Positions 27,008-34,775 of a stretch of DNA of 64,000 nt are shown here, piece after piece. Made by a program: the position numbers and the translations under genes. This stretch comes from Streptomyces sp. ISL-87 (lineage in GTDB: Bacteria; Actinomycetota; Actinomycetes; Streptomycetales; Streptomycetaceae): NCBI RefSeq assembly GCF_018614095.1, contig NZ_JAGGOY010000008.1:124001-188000 (forward strand), written 5' to 3'. Position 1 is the stretch's first letter; every line of letters starts with the position of its first letter. The notes beneath the pieces are model-generated. The model was not told where the DNA came from. It saw only the letters and a list, made by a program, of their open reading frames with translations, and searched no databases.

Positions 27008-27038
27008 GAGGGCCGCCGCACCGGGTGCGACGGCCCTC
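27008..27038 (-). terminator. Terminator after the PBP gene
   Basis: GAGGGCCG (27008-27015) pairs with CGGCCCTC (27031-27038); CGCACCGGGTGCG lies inside. It is 39 bases past the PBP stop. Confidence 0.55.
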
Positions 27039-27076
27039 GTGAGCTCGGGGCGGTGCTGGTCGGCCTGCGGGCCGGG

Positions 27077-29662
27077 TCAGCCGGTGGTGCCCGTGGTGGT
27101 GCCGCCCCAGGTGGTGACACCGCCTGGGCGGCCCGGTTTGCCCGAGGTGGAGGGCGATGGCGTCCCCGTCGGGTCGCCGCTGGGTCCGCCGGTGGTTTCC
27201 CCGGTAGTGGTCCCGCCGGTGGTCGCCGGGTCGCAGTACAGCTGCCACGGCTTGCAGGTGGGCTTGCCGGCCTTGGACGGGCTCGGGGAGACCGAGGGCG
27301 AGGGGCTCACCGGCGGCGTCGACGCCGACATGGAGGGCGACGGGGAAGCCGAGGGGGTGGGGGTGGGGGCGCCGGACGCGTCCGCGGTGACACCGATCTC
27401 GTCGGGCTCCGGGAAGCTCTTGAGCGGGGTGCCCTTCAGCGCCTCGCGCATGTACTCGGTCCAGATCACGGCCGGGATGTCACCACCGTGGATGGACTCG
27501 ATGCCGCCCACCCGGTTCATGGACATCAGCTTCTTGTCCGCCGAGGTGGGGTCGGTACGGAACAGGGTGACCGCGGTGGACAGCTCCGGGGTGTAGCCGA
27601 CGAACCAGGCCGACTTGTTCTGGTCGGTGGTGCCGGTCTTGCCGGCCGCAGGCCGGCCCAGCTTCTTGACCTTGGTGCCGGTGCCGTTCTCGACGACGTT
27701 CTCCAGCACCTTGGTGACATTGTCGGCGATGGCGTCGTTCATGGCGCGCTCGGCCTTGGGCGCCTCGAAGCCGGGCAGCTCCTTGCCGTCCTTCTCGACC
27801 TTGGTCACGGAGTACGGCTCGTGGTGGGTGCCGGAGGCGGCGAAGGTGGCGTACGAGTCGGCCATCCGGATCGCGCTGGGGGTGGAGGTACCCAGGGCGA
27901 AGGAGGCGTTGTTGTTCGGGTTCATCGACTCGGGGAGGATGCCGGTGGACTTGGCGACCTCCCGGACCTTGTTGTGGCCAACGTCGAAGACGAGCTGGGC
28001 GAACGGCACGTTGATGGACTTCTCCATCGCCTCGTTGAGAGTCACGTATCCGTAGGGGTACGTGCTCTCGTTCTTCTGCCGGAACGGCTTGCCGTTCTCG
28101 TCGCGCAGTGGCTGGCCGTCACGGTTGTTGATCACGGTCAGGTCGTTGGCGGGGTACTTGCTGTCGACCGCCAGACCTTCGCCCTTCGAGTTCTTGGTGC
28201 CGTACTCCATCGCGGCGGCCAGCACATACGGCTTCCAGGTCGAGCCGACCGGGACACCGATGGTGTTGGCGTTGTTGGTGAAGTGCTTCTTGTCCCAGCC
28301 CGGCCCGCCGTACAGCGCCCTGATCGCCCCCGTCTTCACGTCCACGGAGGCGGCGCCGAACTGTACGAACGTGTCGTACTCGGGTCGCTTCTTCTCGTCG
28401 AGGAAGTCGTTGCGGGTGTCCTCGACGGCCTTGACCAGCGCGTCCACCTTCGGCTTCTGGAAGGTGGTGTGGATCTGGTAGCCGCCCAGGGCCATCTGGT
28501 CGGGGGTGATGTTCTGGACCTTCATCACGTACTGCTTGGCCGTCTCGACCAGGTAGCCGGTCTGGCCGGACATGCCGCGGGCCAGCTCGGAGTCGACGAG
28601 CTTGGGGAACTCCTTGATCTGGTCCCGCTCGGACTTCTGCATCCGGCCCACCGCGACCTCGCGGTCCAGCACCCAGGCCCAGCGCAGGCGGGCGCGATCG
28701 GTGTTGGCCTGGGGGGTGGCCGCGGCCCCGATGCCGCCGTCCGGGTTGTACAGGTTGGGTCCCTTGAGCACGGAGGCCAGGAAGGCGCTCTCGGACGCGG
28801 TGAGGTCTTCGCAGTCCTTGCCGAAGTAGGCTCGCGCGGCCGCCTGGATCCCGTAGGCGTCGCGACCGTAGTAGGCGGTGTTGAGGTAGCCCGCGAGGAC
28901 TTCGTCCTTCTCGACGCTCACACCCAGCTTTATCGCGATGAAGAGCTCGGTGACCTTGCGCTTGAGCGTCTGGTCGGAGTCCAGGTACGTGTTCTTCACG
29001 TACTGCTGGGTGATGGTCGAGCCACCCTGGGTGGAGCCGCCCTGGGCCATGTTCCACACGGCCCGGGCGATGCCCATCGGGTCGACGCCCTTGTCCGTCT
29101 CGAAGGACTCGTTCTCCGCCGCGATCACCGCGTCCTGCATCGACCGGGGGATCTTGGAGATGGGCACGATCTGCCGGTTCATGGAACCGCCGGTCGCGAC
29201 CATCTGGGTGCCGTCCTCCCAGAAGAAAACGTTGTTCTGCGCCCGGGCCGCCTTGTTCGCGTCCGGCGTGTTCACCATGGCGATGCCGATGCCGGCTCCG
29301 GCCGTGACGACCGCGAAGAAGCCGAGGGCCGTGCCGCAGACGAGCTTCCAGGACGGTACGAAGCGCTGCCAGCCGTCCTTGTCCGACCGCGGGTAGTTGA
29401 TGAACCGCTTGTCGGGGCGGCCCGCGCCCTTTCCGGCCTTGCCGCCGCGTCCGCGGCCGCCGGGCCCACGCTGGGTGGATCTGCGGGCCTCGGCACGGCT
29501 TCCGTGGGCGGCCTGGTCTGCGTAGGGGACGCTCGGGGACGCGGTGGATACGTCGCGTCCGGCGCCGGAGGCGCCCCGGCCGGGGCGCTGCTGGGCGGCC
29601 CGGCGGGCCGCGGCTCGTCCGCCACCTTGGGCCTGGGGCGGTTTGCGGCGGTGCTCGCTCAT
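27077..29662 (-). CDS. Class A penicillin-binding protein
   Basis: 861 residues. A cytoplasmic N-terminus of about 115 residues (basic, Gly/Arg/Gln-rich) precedes a membrane helix (LVCGTALGFFAVVTAGAGIGIAMV). The GT51 glycosyltransferase domain shows VIAAENESFETDKGVDPMGIARAVWNMAQGGSTQGGSTITQQYVKN (about 180-225). The transpeptidase domain has STWK (about 470-473), SIN and KTGTT (about 670). The C-terminal tail (about 760-861) is Pro/Ser/Thr- then Gly/Thr-rich, with cysteines in CKPWQLYCDP. It polymerises and crosslinks peptidoglycan outside the membrane. ATG 29662 follows GAGGAG. Which PBP paralogue is uncertain. Confidence 0.9.
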   Translation of the reverse strand: MSEHRRKPPQAQGGGRAAARRAAQQRPGRGASGAGRDVSTASPSVPYADQAAHGSRAEARRSTQRGPGGRGRGGKAGKGAGRPDKRFINYPRSDKDGWQRFVPSWKLVCGTALGFFAVVTAGAGIGIAMVNTPDANKAARAQNNVFFWEDGTQMVATGGSMNRQIVPISKIPRSMQDAVIAAENESFETDKGVDPMGIARAVWNMAQGGSTQGGSTITQQYVKNTYLDSDQTLKRKVTELFIAIKLGVSVEKDEVLAGYLNTAYYGRDAYGIQAAARAYFGKDCEDLTASESAFLASVLKGPNLYNPDGGIGAAATPQANTDRARLRWAWVLDREVAVGRMQKSERDQIKEFPKLVDSELARGMSGQTGYLVETAKQYVMKVQNITPDQMALGGYQIHTTFQKPKVDALVKAVEDTRNDFLDEKKRPEYDTFVQFGAASVDVKTGAIRALYGGPGWDKKHFTNNANTIGVPVGSTWKPYVLAAAMEYGTKNSKGEGLAVDSKYPANDLTVINNRDGQPLRDENGKPFRQKNESTYPYGYVTLNEAMEKSINVPFAQLVFDVGHNKVREVAKSTGILPESMNPNNNASFALGTSTPSAIRMADSYATFAASGTHHEPYSVTKVEKDGKELPGFEAPKAERAMNDAIADNVTKVLENVVENGTGTKVKKLGRPAAGKTGTTDQNKSAWFVGYTPELSTAVTLFRTDPTSADKKLMSMNRVGGIESIHGGDIPAVIWTEYMREALKGTPLKSFPEPDEIGVTADASGAPTPTPSASPSPSMSASTPPVSPSPSVSPSPSKAGKPTCKPWQLYCDPATTGGTTTGETTGGPSGDPTGTPSPSTSGKPGRPGGVTTWGGTTTGTTG

Positions 29663-29873
29663 CGAACGACTACTCCTCGGGCAGGCGAGTGGCCTGGAAG
29701 CGGCAGATGAATTCCGGTCCCCCCGGTGTCTGCCGCACAGACTACGCACGGTCAAAACCCAATCAGTGCCGAAGTTCACCCCAAATCGGGCAACTTACCT
29801 GGTACGAATTGGTGATGTGATGCCGGTCACTACACCACCCCTTGTCGCCGGAGTCAGCCCGTTCTATCGTCTG

Positions 29874-29894
29874 GATGTATCGAGTCGATACATC
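29874..29894. promoter_or_regulatory. 21-bp perfect operator-like inverted repeat upstream of padR
   Basis: GATGTATCG (29874-29882), spacer AGT, CGATACATC (29886-29894): a perfect palindrome with ATGT...ACAT ends, as in PadR-family sites, 47 bases before the PadR-gene ATG. It likely mediates autoregulation. Confidence 0.7.
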
Positions 29895-29940
29895 AGCTCG
29901 ACATAAACACTCAGGGGCGGCGGCAGAGAGGAGAAGGCGG

Positions 29941-30543
29941 ATGAGCAGACGCTCAGGCATCCTCGAGTTCGCCGTCCTCGGCCTGCTTCGCGAATCCCCC
30001 ATGCACGGCTACGAGCTGCGCAAGCGGCTCAACACGTCACTGGGGGTGTTCAGAGCGTTCAGCTACGGGACGCTCTATCCCTGCCTCAAGACGCTGGTCG
30101 CCAGCGGCTGGTTGATCGAAGAACCGGGCAACGCCCCGGAAGACGCTCTCGCCGCTTCACTCGCAGGGCGCCGCGCCAAGATCGTCTATCGGTTGACGGC
30201 CGCGGGCAAGGAGCACTTCGAGGAGCTCCTTTCCCACACCGGCCCCGACACCTGGGAAGACGAGTCCTTCGCCGCCCGCTTCGCCTTCTTCGGCCAGACC
30301 GAGCGAGAAGTGCGCATGCGGGTGCTGGAGGGCCGCCGCAGCCGGCTGGAAGAGCGCCTGGAGAAGATGCGGGCTTCACTCGCCCGCACCCGGGAGCGCC
30401 TCGACGACTACACGCTTGAACTGCAGCGACACGGTATGGAATCCGTGGAGCGCGAAGTGCGCTGGCTGAACGAGCTGATCGAGAGCGAGCGGGCGGGACG
30501 GGATCAGAGACGACCCGGCCCGTCCGACGAAACTGCAAAGTGA
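29941..30543 (+). CDS. PadR-family transcriptional regulator
   Basis: 200 residues: winged helix-turn-helix (about 1-75; [55 protein letters not shown]) and a C-terminal helical dimerisation domain (about 85-190) with a long charged coiled coil ([27 protein letters not shown]). ATG 29941 follows GGAGAAGG. The perfect inverted repeat at 29874-29894 is the likely operator. The inositol-phosphate synthase gene starts 49 bases after its stop, the usual pairing in Streptomyces, so it is probably a regulator of that gene as well as of itself. Confidence 0.85.
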   Translation: MSRRSGILEFAVLGLLRESPMHGYELRKRLNTSLGVFRAFSYGTLYPCLKTLVASGWLIEEPGNAPEDALAASLAGRRAKIVYRLTAAGKEHFEELLSHTGPDTWEDESFAARFAFFGQTEREVRMRVLEGRRSRLEERLEKMRASLARTRERLDDYTLELQRHGMESVEREVRWLNELIESERAGRDQRRPGPSDETAK

Positions 30544-30592
30544 GGCCTGCATCTCGCAGGCCTCGTCCGAGAACAAACAGGGAGCAACCGGA

Positions 30593-31675
30593 ATGGGTTC
30601 GGTTCGCGTAGCCATCGTCGGCGTGGGCAACTGCGCCGCCTCGCTGGTGCAGGGCGTCGAGTACTACAAGGACGCCGACCCGGCGGCCAAGGTCCCCGGT
30701 CTGATGCACGTCCAGTTCGGCGACTACCACGTGCGTGACATCGAGTTCGTCGCCGCGTTCGACGTCGACGCGAAGAAGGTCGGCCTCGACCTCTCGGACG
30801 CCATCGGCGCCAGCGAGAACAACACCATCAAGATCTGCGACGTCCCGAACGCAGGTGTGACCGTGCAGCGCGGCCACACCCTGGACGGCCTGGGCAAGTA
30901 CTACCGCATGACGATCGAGGAGTCCGCCGAGGCTCCGGTCGACGTGGTCCAGATCCTCAAGGACCGCCAGGTCGACGTCCTGATCTGCTACCTGCCCGTC
31001 GGCTCCGAGGCCGCGGCGAAGTTCTACGCGCAGTGCGCCATCGACGCCAAGGTCGCGTTCGTCAACGCCCTCCCGGTCTTCATCGCCGGCACCAAGGAGT
31101 GGGCTGACAAGTTCACCGAGGCCGGTGTCCCGATCGTCGGCGACGACATCAAGTCGCAGGTCGGCGCCACCATCACGCACCGCGTGATGGCGAAGCTGTT
31201 CGAGGACCGCGGTGTCCGTCTTGAGCGCACGATGCAGCTCAACGTCGGCGGCAACATGGACTTCAAGAACATGCTCGAGCGCGACCGCCTCGAGTCGAAG
31301 AAGATCTCCAAGACGCAGGCCGTCACCTCGCAGATCCCCGACCGTGAGCTCGGCGAGAAGAACGTCCACATCGGCCCGTCCGACTACGTCGCGTGGCTCG
31401 ACGACCGCAAGTGGGCCTACGTCCGCCTTGAGGGCCGCGCGTTCGGCGATGTCCCGCTGAACCTCGAGTACAAGCTCGAGGTGTGGGACTCCCCGAACTC
31501 CGCCGGTGTCATCATCGACGCCCTGCGCGCCGCGAAGATCGCCAAGGACCGCGGTATCGGCGGCCCGATCCTGTCGGCGTCGAGCTACTTCATGAAGTCC
31601 CCGCCGGTGCAGTACTTCGACGACGAGGCCCTGGCCAACGTCGAGAAGTTCATCAAGGGCGAGGTCGAGCGCTAG
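30593..31675 (+). CDS. ino1: Inositol-3-phosphate synthase
   Basis: 360 residues. N-terminal Rossmann motif [17 protein letters not shown] (NAD), [53 protein letters not shown] and [25 protein letters not shown]. Converts glucose 6-phosphate to 1L-myo-inositol 1-phosphate, which feeds mycothiol, phosphatidylinositol and related products. This short form is typical of actinobacteria and archaea. ATG 30593 follows AGGGAGCAA. In a likely operon with the PadR gene and closed by a strong terminator. Confidence 0.95.
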   Translation: MGSVRVAIVGVGNCAASLVQGVEYYKDADPAAKVPGLMHVQFGDYHVRDIEFVAAFDVDAKKVGLDLSDAIGASENNTIKICDVPNAGVTVQRGHTLDGLGKYYRMTIEESAEAPVDVVQILKDRQVDVLICYLPVGSEAAAKFYAQCAIDAKVAFVNALPVFIAGTKEWADKFTEAGVPIVGDDIKSQVGATITHRVMAKLFEDRGVRLERTMQLNVGGNMDFKNMLERDRLESKKISKTQAVTSQIPDRELGEKNVHIGPSDYVAWLDDRKWAYVRLEGRAFGDVPLNLEYKLEVWDSPNSAGVIIDALRAAKIAKDRGIGGPILSASSYFMKSPPVQYFDDEALANVEKFIKGEVER

Positions 31676-31733
31676 TCGAGCACTAGTCGAACCCAAGGGT
31701 CCTCAGGACACCTGGACTTCGGCTGTTCTTCCG

Positions 31734-31770
31734 CGGAGGGTCCCCGGGCAATGCGCCCGGGGACCCTCCG
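31734..31770 (+). terminator. Strong terminator after inositol-phosphate synthase
   Basis: CGGAGGGTCCCCGGGC (31734-31749), AATGC loop-like 5 bases, GCCCGGGGACCCTCCG (31755-31770): a perfect 16-bp stem. Confidence 0.88.
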
Positions 31771-31790
31771 CGTATGTGACCCTTGCCCTC

Positions 31791-33059
31791 ATGCCTGTCG
31801 TACGTGATCTGCGCGTACTCCTGCGCCTGAGGGACTTCCGCAACCTGCTCGCCGTACGGCTGCTCTCCCAGGCCGCGGATGGCGTGTACCAGGTCGCGCT
31901 CGCCACCTACGTGGTCTTCTCCCCGGAGAAGCAGACCTCGCCCGCGGCCATCGCCTCGGCCATGGCGGTCCTGCTGCTCCCCTACTCGGCGATCGGCCCC
32001 TTCGCCGGCGTGCTGCTGGACCGCTGGCGTCGCCGCCAGGTTTTCCTCTACGGGAACCTGCTGCGGGCCTTCCTCGCCTGCGTCACCGGTGTGCTGATCG
32101 TCGCGCACGTGCCCGAGTGGCTGTTCTACGCCTCGGCCCTGTCCGTGACCGCCGTCAACCGCTTCGTCCTGGCCGGGCTCGCCGCATCCCTGCCCCACGT
32201 CGTCGGCCCGGAACAGCTGGTCACCGCGAACGCCCTCTCGCCCACCGCCGGGACCCTCGCGGCGGTGGCCGGCGGGGGCCTGGCCTTCCTCGTGCGGCTG
32301 CTGGCCTCCGACTCCGGCTCCGCCGTCGTTCTCCTCGGCGCCGGGCTCTACCTCTGCGCGGCCCTGGTCTCCCTGCGCCTGGCCATCGGGCTCCTCGGGC
32401 CCGACCACCCCACCGGCCGGCCCCACCCGTCCGTCGCCGCAGGGGTCGCCCTGACCGTCCGGGGCATGGCCGAAGGCCTGCGGCACCTGTCCGAGCGGCG
32501 GGAGGCCGCGCAGACGCTGGCTGCGATGACGATGATGCGGTTCTGCTACGGGGCCCTGACGGTGATGCTGCTGATGCTCTGCCGATACTCCTGGGCGGAC
32601 AACGAGTCCGACGGCCTGGCCCTGCTGGGCATCGCGGTCGGGGTCTCCGGTGCCGGATTCTTCGCCGCCGCCGTCGTCACCCCGTCGATGGTGGACCGCC
32701 TCGGCACCCGCGGCTGGATCACGGCCTGCGCCGCCACCGCCGCTGTCCTGGTCCCGGCGCTCGGCCTCTTCTTCGCGCCCGGACCGGGGCTCGTCGCCGC
32801 CTTCGCCCTCGGCCTCACTACCCAGGGCGCCAAGATCTGCACCGACACAGTGATTCAGTCGCGGGTGGACGACGAGTTCCGCGGCCGTGTGTTCGCCGTC
32901 TACGACGTGCTGTTCAACGTGGCCTTCGTCGGCGCGGCAGCGGTGGCCGCCCTCATGCTCCCAGCCAGCGGACAGTCCACCGTGCTGATCATGAGCGTGG
33001 CCGTCCTCTACGCCGCGACCGCGGTGCTCCTGAGGCGGCAAGGGCGATGTTTCACGTGA
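31791..33059 (+). CDS. MFS transporter whose stop codon lies inside parS
   Basis: 422 residues with about 12 membrane helices. Family cues: VRLLSQAADGVYQVALATYVVFSPEK, GPFAGVLLDRWRRRQVFLYGNLLRA (the MFS loop 2-3 D/R-R motif), and NRFVLAGLAASLPHVV. ATG 31791 is used; GTG 31776 is in frame and also possible, neither with a clear ribosome site. The last codons read RQGRCFT and then TGA at 33057-33059, within parS site 6, so the parS fixes the C-terminus. Substrate unknown. Confidence 0.82.
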   Translation: MPVVRDLRVLLRLRDFRNLLAVRLLSQAADGVYQVALATYVVFSPEKQTSPAAIASAMAVLLLPYSAIGPFAGVLLDRWRRRQVFLYGNLLRAFLACVTGVLIVAHVPEWLFYASALSVTAVNRFVLAGLAASLPHVVGPEQLVTANALSPTAGTLAAVAGGGLAFLVRLLASDSGSAVVLLGAGLYLCAALVSLRLAIGLLGPDHPTGRPHPSVAAGVALTVRGMAEGLRHLSERREAAQTLAAMTMMRFCYGALTVMLLMLCRYSWADNESDGLALLGIAVGVSGAGFFAAAVVTPSMVDRLGTRGWITACAATAAVLVPALGLFFAPGPGLVAAFALGLTTQGAKICTDTVIQSRVDDEFRGRVFAVYDVLFNVAFVGAAAVAALMLPASGQSTVLIMSVAVLYAATAVLLRRQGRCFT

Positions 33060-33070
33060 AACATCGCCCT
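33041..33070. repeat. 30-bp palindrome centred on parS at the end of the MFS gene
   Basis: AGGGCGATGTTTCAC is exactly repeated in reverse complement across 33041-33070. It may act as a terminator for the MFS transcript as well as a ParB site. Confidence 0.7.
33048..33063. other. parS: parS site 6
   Basis: Exact TGTTTCACGTGAAACA; contains the TGA of the MFS gene (33057-33059). Confidence 0.93.
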
Positions 33071-33090
33071 CACCGATCCCGTGCACGCGA

Positions 33091-33106
33091 TGTTTCACGT
33101 GAAACA
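33091..33106. other. parS: parS site 7
   Basis: Exact TGTTTCACGTGAAACA with CGA/TCG flanks, 43 bases from site 6, in the gap between converging MFS and CCA-enzyme genes. Confidence 0.93.
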
Positions 33107-33125
33107 TCGACGCGTCAGCCGTGCC

Positions 33126-34592
33126 TCAGGCCTGTGCGGCCCACCACTCCTTGAGCGCGGCCACCGCCGCGTCATGCCCCATCGGGCCGTTCTCCAGGCG
33201 CAGCTCCAGCAGGAACGCGTAAGCCTTGCCGATCACCGGGCCGGGGCCGACCCCCAGCACCTGCTGGATCTCGTTGCCGTCCAGGTCGGGCCGGATCGCG
33301 TCCAGCTGCTCCTGCTCCTTGAGCTGCGCGATGCGCTCCTCAAGGCCGTCGTAGGTACGGGAGAGCGCGGTGGCCTTGCGCTTGTTGCGCGTGGTGCAGT
33401 CGGAGCGGGTCAGCTTGTGCAGGCGCTCCAGCAGCGGACCGGCGTCGCGGACGTAGCGCCGCACCGCGGAGTCGGTCCACTCGCCGTCCCCGTAGCCGTG
33501 GAAGCGCAGGTGCAGCTCCACCAGCCGGGACACGTCCTTGATCATGTCGTTGGAGTACTTCAGCGCGGTCATGCGCTTCTTGGTCATCTTCGCGCCCACC
33601 ACCTCGTGGTGGTGGAAGGAGACGCGGCCGTCGGTCTCGAACCGGCGAGTGCGGGGCTTGCCGATGTCGTGCAGCAGGGCGGCCAGCCGGAGCACGAGGT
33701 CCGGGCCGTCCTCCTCCAGGTCCATGGCCTGCTCCAGGACGATCAGCGAGTGGTCGTAGACGTCCTTGTGCCGGTGGTGCTCGTCGCTCTCCAGCCGAAG
33801 CGCGGGCAGCTCCGGAAGCACGTGGTCGGCCAGCCCGGTGTCCACGAGCAGGCCCAGGCCCTTGCGGGGGTTCGCGGACAGGAGCAGCTTGTTCAGCTCG
33901 CCCTGCACGCGTTCCGCGGAGACGATCTCGATCCGGTCGGACATCGCCTCCATCGCGGCCACTACCTCGGGGGCGACCTCGAAGTCCAGCTGCGCGGCGA
34001 ACCGGGCCGCGCGCAGCATGCGCAGGGGATCGTCGGAGAACGAGTCCTCCGGGGTGCCGGGGGTACGCAGCACACCGGCCTGGAGGTCCTCCAGCCCGGC
34101 GTGCGGATCCACGAACTCCTTCTCGGGCAGCGCGACCGCCATCGCGTTCACGGTGAAGTCGCGGCGGACCAGGTCCTCCTCGATCGAGTCGCCGTAGGAG
34201 ACCTCCGGCTTGCGCGAGGTGCGGTCGTAGGACTCCGAGCGGTAGGTGGTGACCTCGATCTGGAAGTTTCGATCAGCGTCTCCGACGCGGGCCAGCTTCT
34301 GGGCCCCGACCGTGCCGAAGGCGATACCCACGTCCCACACCGAGTCCGCCCACGGCCGGACGATCTTCAGAACGTCCTCGGGGCGGGCGTCGGTGGTGAA
34401 GTCGAGGTCGTTGCCGAGACGCCCGAGCAGCGCGTCGCGGACGGACCCGCCGACCAGGGCGAGGCGGAAGCCCGCCTGCTGGAATCGGCGGCCGAGGTCG
34501 TCGGCGACAGGGGCGACCCGCAGCAGTTCACTCACCGCGCGGCGCTGCACCTGACTCAGGGCACTGGGGTTGTCTTCATTGGCGTTCGGCAC
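33126..34592 (-). CDS. cca: CCA-adding enzyme (tRNA nucleotidyltransferase)
   Basis: 488 residues, class II nucleotidyltransferase with HD domain. Seen: VGGSVRDALLGRLGNDLDFTTDARPEDVL (about 44-72, the DxD catalytic motif in DLDF), RRDFTVNAMAV, DPHAGLEDLQAGVLR, DDPLRMLRAARFAAQLDF, and the HD domain HKDVYDHSLIVLEQ...LAALLHDIGKP (about 265-300). Adds or repairs CCA on tRNA 3' ends; actinobacterial members may alternatively be poly(A)-polymerase-like (pcnA). GTG 34592 is chosen from the family start; no ribosome site is visible, so the mRNA may be leaderless. Diverges from the gene at 34776. Confidence 0.9.
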   Translation of the reverse strand: MPNANEDNPSALSQVQRRAVSELLRVAPVADDLGRRFQQAGFRLALVGGSVRDALLGRLGNDLDFTTDARPEDVLKIVRPWADSVWDVGIAFGTVGAQKLARVGDADRNFQIEVTTYRSESYDRTSRKPEVSYGDSIEEDLVRRDFTVNAMAVALPEKEFVDPHAGLEDLQAGVLRTPGTPEDSFSDDPLRMLRAARFAAQLDFEVAPEVVAAMEAMSDRIEIVSAERVQGELNKLLLSANPRKGLGLLVDTGLADHVLPELPALRLESDEHHRHKDVYDHSLIVLEQAMDLEEDGPDLVLRLAALLHDIGKPRTRRFETDGRVSFHHHEVVGAKMTKKRMTALKYSNDMIKDVSRLVELHLRFHGYGDGEWTDSAVRRYVRDAGPLLERLHKLTRSDCTTRNKRKATALSRTYDGLEERIAQLKEQEQLDAIRPDLDGNEIQQVLGVGPGPVIGKAYAFLLELRLENGPMGHDAAVAALKEWWAAQA

Positions 34593-34775
34593 AACAGAAA
34601 AGGGTACGTGCCCGGCCCGGCGAGGGCTCCCCCGTTTGTGGCCACCCCGGTATACGGCGGCCGAGAGCCGGACCCGATCATGTGGAGCAAGGCGCGGCAC
34701 CAGCGCACAGCGGGCCTCGTTACCATGCGTGGACGCATAAACGTCGACCATGACACTTCGAGGACGGGCGGGCGC

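Noticed and set aside
25493-29710. Open frame of 1405 codons on the plus strand
   Set aside because: Antisense to the GT87 and PBP genes; Val/Leu/Asp/Gly-rich shadow composition.
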